A stretch of DNA of 64,000 nt from Hofstenia miamia (taxonomy: Eukaryota; Xenacoelomorpha; Acoela; Hofsteniidae), in NCBI GenBank assembly GCA_900660155.1, contig CABFPE010000079.1:1104335-1168334 (forward strand). The letters are read 5' to 3'. Positions 57,957 to 64,000 of the stretch are shown here, in pieces (the stretch's first letter is position 1; each line of letters starts with the position of its first letter). The notes beneath the pieces are model-generated. The model was not told the origin of the DNA. It ran no database searches and worked only from the letters and a program-made list of their open reading frames with translations. The translations under genes were made by a program, and so were the position numbers.

Positions 57957-58302
57957 ATTCAGATTTGAAATGTCTAGTATTTAGTGAGTTATAAGTATTT
58001 AAAAACTTTTTAAGGAAGCCATCAAAAGTTGTAAGGATATGCTTAGGCTGTTTAGGGCTAAAATTTCTGCCAACATGATATTTTGTTGGTGTTCCATGTG
58101 ATTAAATTGGGTCAATGTTCGTTTATTTGCAATTGTATCAGGAATAGCAAATTGTGCCTTCTGCTATTTTATTGGTGGCTGAATCATAAACTGTGTTTTA
58201 TTATCATTTGTATTTCATTTTATAATGCTACTATATTATGACAATCTATTAAGAATTATTAAAACAGAAACAATCTTTTGAATGGTGTAGAGACATTATT
58301 AT

Positions 58303-59056
58303 TAGGGATGGGATCCGGATAGTGAATAGAAAATACCGGATACCGGATAATTTGTCTGCTGTATACCGGATAATTTACTGGATACCGGATAATATATTGT
58401 TCACTTATTGCTAGGACAATCAGAAATATTAAAAAAAACAAAATATGACCTTACTTTTATGACAAAATCTGACGGAATTTAGTTAAATATGTTCTAAAAT
58501 GTGATAATCCATTGTTCAAAATGATCCATTGAAGGAATATAAAACTTTTTTTATTACAGAGAACAAGATATAAAGAAAATACAAAAACTCTTACATAATA
58601 ATAAGTCAATTTTTTAAAACAACTACTTCACTAAATTATAATTATAACAGTACATAAATTTCCATTTATTATTGTGGTTAAGATTTCTGTCATAGGCTAA
58701 GAGTTTTCTCAATATAGAAAAACTGCAGCCGATGTTGCTTGAAATTTTTGAACTTGGCATACAATTCCGATTAAATGTCCATCTTCTTTCCTTCCATTAT
58801 AGCAGGGAAACCGATATTTTCTAATCCTGACTCTACTCTTGATATATGCGATTATTTCATAGGTATCATTTCCAAGATCAAGGGTGGAATTATAATTCTT
58901 ATAATAACAGCCTTAATTGAAGCAACATTCATATATTTTGCCTGAATACTTATGGCACAGTTCTGAACCATGTGTGCCTTGCATAATCCATGCAACAATT
59001 AGATAGCAATTAAATTCTCAGGGTTTAGGCTAGGAAGTACATTAATTGAAATTGAA

Positions 59057-59098
<42 letters not shown>

Positions 59099-59617
59099 TT
59101 CAAATGATTTAAAGCAAGCACAATCCTCCATCAATTTTTGAGTTTTTTTTTAATTTAATGAATTTATTCCAAAACACTAGTTTTATGACATTTCAGTTTC
59201 AGCTAAAAATATTAACGTATTTTTCAAAAAACAAAAATATGACTTTTATGACTTTATACTTCCCTAATAACTGCATCCCAGGTCTGAAAACCATCAATTT
59301 TAAACAGACGGCAAAATAGACTAACAAAAAGGTATGACTTTTATTACTTTTAGTTGCCCTAATTATTAATAAAAAACAACTACCAATTAAAATAATAAAT
59401 ATTAAATAGACTACGTTTTGATATGTCAGTGTTTTGTTATATGACAACTTCCATATCATAGAAAAAATATAACTTTTTCCTCGAAAATTCAATTTTTAAA
59501 TCAAGTTTCATCCCAGAATATATTATCCGGTAAAATCCGGTAAACAAGTTATATTTTACCGGATATCCGGATCCGGTTGTGTAATTGGCGATTTTGCCGG
59601 ATTCCGGCACATCCCTA
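58303..59617. mobile_element. hAT-type non-autonomous element (1,315 bp), perfect 8-bp TSD
   Basis: The left end TAGGGATGGGATCCGGATA pairs with the right end TAGGGATGTGCCGGAATCCG (minus strand). Both flanks are ATTATTAT (58295-58302 and 59618-59625). ACCGGATA, ATCCGG and CCGGTAAA occur in dense clusters near both ends. A (TA)n lies at 59058-59094. It has no transposase ORF; short frames inside are AT-rich. It overlaps the left border of duplication copy 2, which starts just after that TA run. Confidence 0.92.
59058..59094. repeat. (TA)n at the left border of duplication copy 2
   Basis: A TA run inside the hAT-type element; identity with 40681 onwards begins right after it. Confidence 0.9.
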
Positions 59618-61318
59618 ATTATTATTTATCTGGTAAGTCCAAATTCCACTAGCTTTGTTTGATAAAAAGCTTAAGTCCTATTTAAACAGTTAGGTTTGGG
59701 AATAATTTGGATCAGAAATAGACTTTTGAAGATTTCATAGCCTTGATTTGCATATACGGGGAATATTTCAGTTCAAGCTTGGGATACTTTTCAAATTTTA
59801 TTAATGAAATTGTAGATCTTTTCAGAAAAAAGTAATTGATACAGTTGCTAGATTGATATTGCATTCACATTATTTTTTAATAGTATAGCAATGAATCAAG
59901 CTGTTTTAAAAAATCTCTTGCAGACGAGGGTAATTTAATTATGTAAAATATTTTAGCTATTTGTCTAATAGCAAATGTATTCAATAAAATAGTTGGATTT
60001 TTTAATTTAGGATTAGCGTAACAGATGAAAATACACATAATTATATGTAAGTTTACATTGAAACCTATTCTGTGAATTTTCCAGTGGACGCCCTAAAAAT
60101 AATTCTAGTTTTTTTCTATCAAATTTTTATTTCAATCATTGGCACTTATGGCGTGTTACTCTGATATAATAATTTTTTATTCACGCAGATATAATGCAAT
60201 TGTAAATTATTAGCAAGGGAAATCAATTTATATGGGAATCAAGTTACTATATTGAATCTAATCAATTGTATATTTCCAAACAATTATGCAATTCCACAAG
60301 CAAAAACATATTAAAATTTAGAATTCAACAATTGATTTTGTGCGTATTTAATAGTAGCAACTAATTATACATGTAATTTCTCTTTGAGAATATCTGTATG
60401 GTATTACAGTAAAGCATAAATAGAATTCAAACAATATGCTAAAATTAATAAAAAACATTTCAATTGTTGCAACGACTAAATTGAAGATGTTTTTTTAACA
60501 TTTACATTAAATTCACTTCTAAAAATACAAATATAGCAGAAAACTGTGATTGTCATTATAATTTACTCCAAAGGATGTAATGAAAATTAATGCTATCCAC
60601 ACAATGAATAATGTAATGCTGGACATAAACAATATATTGGACCAGAGCTTAACAGAATTTGATAATAAACTATGTTTAAGAATTGGTAATATCAGCATGG
60701 GCAACATTAAATGTTTCTTAGCACCAACAGTTAGATTTAGGCCAATAGTTAGTGATTTCTTTAATCTCACTCGGATTTGATATAATTACATTGTGTGATC
60801 AAACTGAATAACAGAGGTTTTGAACATTTCAAGGAAGGAAAATTCAACGCGATAAATTCATTTTATCATGGTTAAGATGACGGATAGCACTGTGGGTTAT
60901 TATTGGATTTGATATCATATTAGGGAAGTGAAAATCGAACTGTACACAACACCGTCAACAAATGGCGTTTTACCTTAGCATGACCGTAAAGCAATGGCGC
61001 ACTTACACTCGGAATAAATAGCCGAATAAATGTTAACGGTGAAGTTTTTTACGCAAAGGTTTACAGTATATTTAACGGTTATTATGACGTCACGTTGCAA
61101 CTGAATACTACAAGTAGCTTATTTATTGCGAAGCATTTCAATTCTAATTCTGCATATTTCAAACATATCTATGCATATAAATTTATGCACACATTTATTG
61201 AGCTATTTAATTAATCCATTGTATTTATATTTTTGAGAAATATAGTCTCTATGCGATTAAGTACTCATGAATAAAAATTCGATATACCAAAGTCTACTGT
61301 CTTAAGTACCCATTCAAA

Positions 61319-61384
<66 letters not shown>

Positions 61385-64000
61385 ACTACATATATGGAAA
61401 ATTGCGATTATCGTCTCTTAGTGCACTAAATGAAATCAAATTATTATAGATATTTTATGCATACAATTTTAATGACTGAAATGTCTAAAGTTTTGTATAA
61501 AATATTGATGTTAGCAATGCAATTTGAGAATTAGACAATTACGCTATTCTCTTATGAAGAATTAATTCCTGTTTCTATAAGACTTGGTTTGTATTGCATT
61601 TATTGGATTGTATTTCAAAATTTTGTAGTCAACATTTTCTCTTTTCAATATACATACACTTGTTTCAAATGTTATTTTCTTTCGCCATTTTAAGCTAAAT
61701 GCAATGTGCTCTGGGTTTAATTTTGTAACAAAAGCTGCTAATTTCAATGATATATTTGACTTGATTTCAGAAAACTACTATCACCAAAAGTCCTGGTAAC
61801 TCAGAGTGTATTATTAATTTTTTAACAGTCGTGATTTAGAAACTTACTAAAACACATATACGCATTAATGTTAGTCGAAAGAATTAAATTTTTCTCGTAT
61901 TAAAATTGTATGCATAAAATATCTATATTAATTTGGTTTCATTTAGAGCTCTAAGAAGCAAAAATGGCAATTTTCCAAATATGTAGCATGCTAGATATAT
62001 ACATACTTTAAACTGTAGGGATTTCGAGTTTTCATTCATAACTACTTAATCACATTAGAGACTATGTTTCTCACAATTATTAATGCAAACGATTAATTAA
62101 ATAGCTCAATAAATGTCTGCCTAAGTTTATATGCATAGATATGTTTGAAATATGCAGAATTGAAATGCTTCGCAATAAATCTATTTGTAGTATTCAGCTG
62201 CAATGTGACGTCATGAAAACCGCTAAATATACTGTAAACCTTTGCGTAAAAAACAGGCACTTAACGTAAACTTCACCGTTAACATGTATTCGTGTATTTA
62301 TTTCGAGTGCAAGTTAGGTCATTGCTTTACGGTCACGTTAACGTAAAACGCAATTTGTTGACGGTGTTGTTTACAGTTCGATTTTCAATAGTTAACGTAT
62401 TGAATTTGGAACACTTCTCTTATGCAATAGGCCCTGACAGTTCCTCGTTTGAATTTTCCTCGACCTTATTTGAATTTTAACTCCCTGGATTTTCTGCCTC
62501 TGATTCATTAAATATTGATATTGGTTAGCGGGAAAGAATCGATGAAATGGGGAGCAGAAACAGCCTACCTTGTAAATCAATGGCCTATCTTCACATAGAA
62601 AGCTGGCAGTCTTTCTAGTTCTACAATAAAAATCCTGCATTACAAATTTCGGTTAATCAAATACAAAACTTGCATCTGACATCTAAAATATTGGCTACAT
62701 CAAACTATATTTGATTATATGAAGCTAATAAGTATCCCTGCAAAGGGTAGTCAATAGAAAAAAACTAAGTACTCTCATTATATATGTATAAATTTTCAAA
62801 TTGATCTCCAAAATAATGTAGTTATTTATATAATTCATTCACTTAAGATAACAATCAGGAATTTTTAGCTCTAAAGATATTGAGAAATAATTCCAATGCT
62901 TGCATAAGTTCTTATTTACTTTTTTAAAAAAGACATATATATATATATATATATATGTGTACCCTTATATTTGAGCTGTGTAGAAAAAGCAAGCATACAT
63001 ATTGGAGCTGTGAATATTTAAAATATTTTATGTTTAGAATAGGGAGTTGTGTATGAAAATTTCACAAGTTTTTTTTATAATTTAATGGTATGAATCTAGT
63101 TCTGTTTCGAATTTTGTACTTTTTAATAAAAAACCCTTCCTTAACTTTACCTAGCAATGCCCATAGCAATCATCAAATATTGTTTATTAAAACCGTTAAA
63201 TGGATTTTTTCCAAACGAAAGAAAGCGAAATATCACATGGACACAGTTCTAGTTTTTGAATGGACCTTAGGGATATCAAATATTTAGTAAAATGAATTTT
63301 ATTATACTTTTTATCAGCCCAAATGAGCAAGTCGGGTCTAGTCGGGTCAAATTTAGGAAAACAGGTGGGGGGAGTTGGGTGTGGTCTACATATCATCCGG
63401 CTCGGGTTGGGTCGGGTTCAAAAGGTTTGATTCGTTTCCAGGTAGGCACAGAAATGATTTGGTGGTCACTAAAATCTGCCTAAGTGGCTTTTTTGGAAGT
63501 CTTTTGTTGATTCAATTAGGTTTTACACTGAAACATTAGAATTCGACGAATCTTATATCAACAAATTTTATTTCAATCAACATGTGTTGAGCAACCTAAA
63601 ATATACAGCCATTATTAAGTCTCACCAGAGCACTTATGTATCCTGTGTCTCAGCAGAGTTAAAAATGGGCCGGGACCGCAAATGGTCTAGGGCGAGTCTT
63701 GCATTTTCCAAGAAGCGTGTCCACGGGCCCTGATTGAATGTTTTAATATAGTAGACATTATAGCAAGCTGAAATTTGGCATTTATGTCCCAATCACAGTG
63801 AAATATTGTGTGCGAATAAATTCCATTAGAATTGAACAAGAAAAAAAAATTTCAAATAATGTATTCCACTATATTTATATCATATCAAAGTTATTTTTAC
63901 CACTTCTTAAAAAAGCTACGCAATTCCAATATACTCGTATGTGCTACTTTGGACCTGTGTAGTTGAACTTGGCACCTATAGAGGTATATATATATATATA
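59095..64000. repeat. 4.9-kb direct duplication, copy 2 (runs to window end)
   Basis: Near-identical to 40681-45578. Here the left border continues into the rest of an intact hAT-type element with matching target duplications, so this copy keeps the natural left context. The last bases (63985-64000) are a TA run at the place corresponding to the single N in copy 1, so the right border cannot be judged. Confidence 0.97.
60929..62387. mobile_element. Long inverted-repeat (foldback-type) element, copy 2
   Basis: Second copy of the element at 42515-43973; arms 60929-61473 and 61899-62387. Same indels and same internal (TA)n, with the two substitutions noted for the duplication. Confidence 0.8.

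Noticed and set aside
1-64000. CRISPR-like array
   Set aside because: The tandem patterns seen are microsatellites or degenerate motifs without regular spacers, and the DNA is eukaryotic.

Overview
This window looks like AT-rich intergenic DNA from an invertebrate animal, drawn from a draft scaffold. Support: no dense gene packing, long (TA)n and (ATT)n microsatellites, several classes of animal transposon (CR1-like LINEs, Penelope-like elements, Tc1/mariner, hAT and pogo-like miniature elements), and only isolated intron-flanked exon candidates. A cnidarian such as Hydra would fit the AT content and the LINE/Penelope/hAT mix, but nothing here proves the taxon. Three gaps of exactly 1,000 N (5410-6409, 28340-29339, 48494-49493) and three single Ns (15258, 25031, 45579) mark contig joins.

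Layout. 0-5 kb: empty AT-rich DNA with one foldback-type inverted repeat (2508-3275). 5.4-9.9 kb: the best-preserved element, LINE A, with a PHD-like ORF1, a truncated endonuclease and a long reverse-transcriptase ORF. 10.4-13.3 kb: hAT-type miniature element and (TA)n. 13.7-19.0 kb: decayed LINE B, whose first 1.55 kb appears twice around the single N at 15258. 19.3-19.8 kb: a hAT miniature element nested in a pogo-like one. 21-22 kb: possible small split gene. 23.6-25.4 kb: minus-strand LINE C. 25.7-28.2 kb: two divergently oriented Penelope-like relics, each ending in a hammerhead-like core. 32.8-33.2 kb: the best candidate host gene, a 126-codon single-exon ORF. 33.4-34.7 kb: a complete but broken Tc1 element. 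34.8-40 kb: telomere-like palindrome, two hAT miniature elements, a LINE stump and some unassigned exon-like pieces. 40.7-45.6 kb and 59.1-64.0 kb: an almost identical 4.9-kb direct duplication that contains a large inverted-repeat element. 47.1-54.1 kb: LINE E, cut in two inside its RT domain by a 4.4-kb stretch bounded by (TA)n. 51.6-52.8 kb: hAT miniature element beside a mariner-like remnant. 57.5-59.6 kb: two hAT-type elements with perfect 8-bp target duplications.

There is no operon or pathway here. What ties the window together is mobile DNA: autonomous retroelements in decay, a set of non-autonomous hAT-like elements that each carry their own reiterated short motif near the ends, and microsatellites that sit at nearly every structural breakpoint. 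Several of those breakpoints may be assembly faults rather than biology, and this is stated where it applies.
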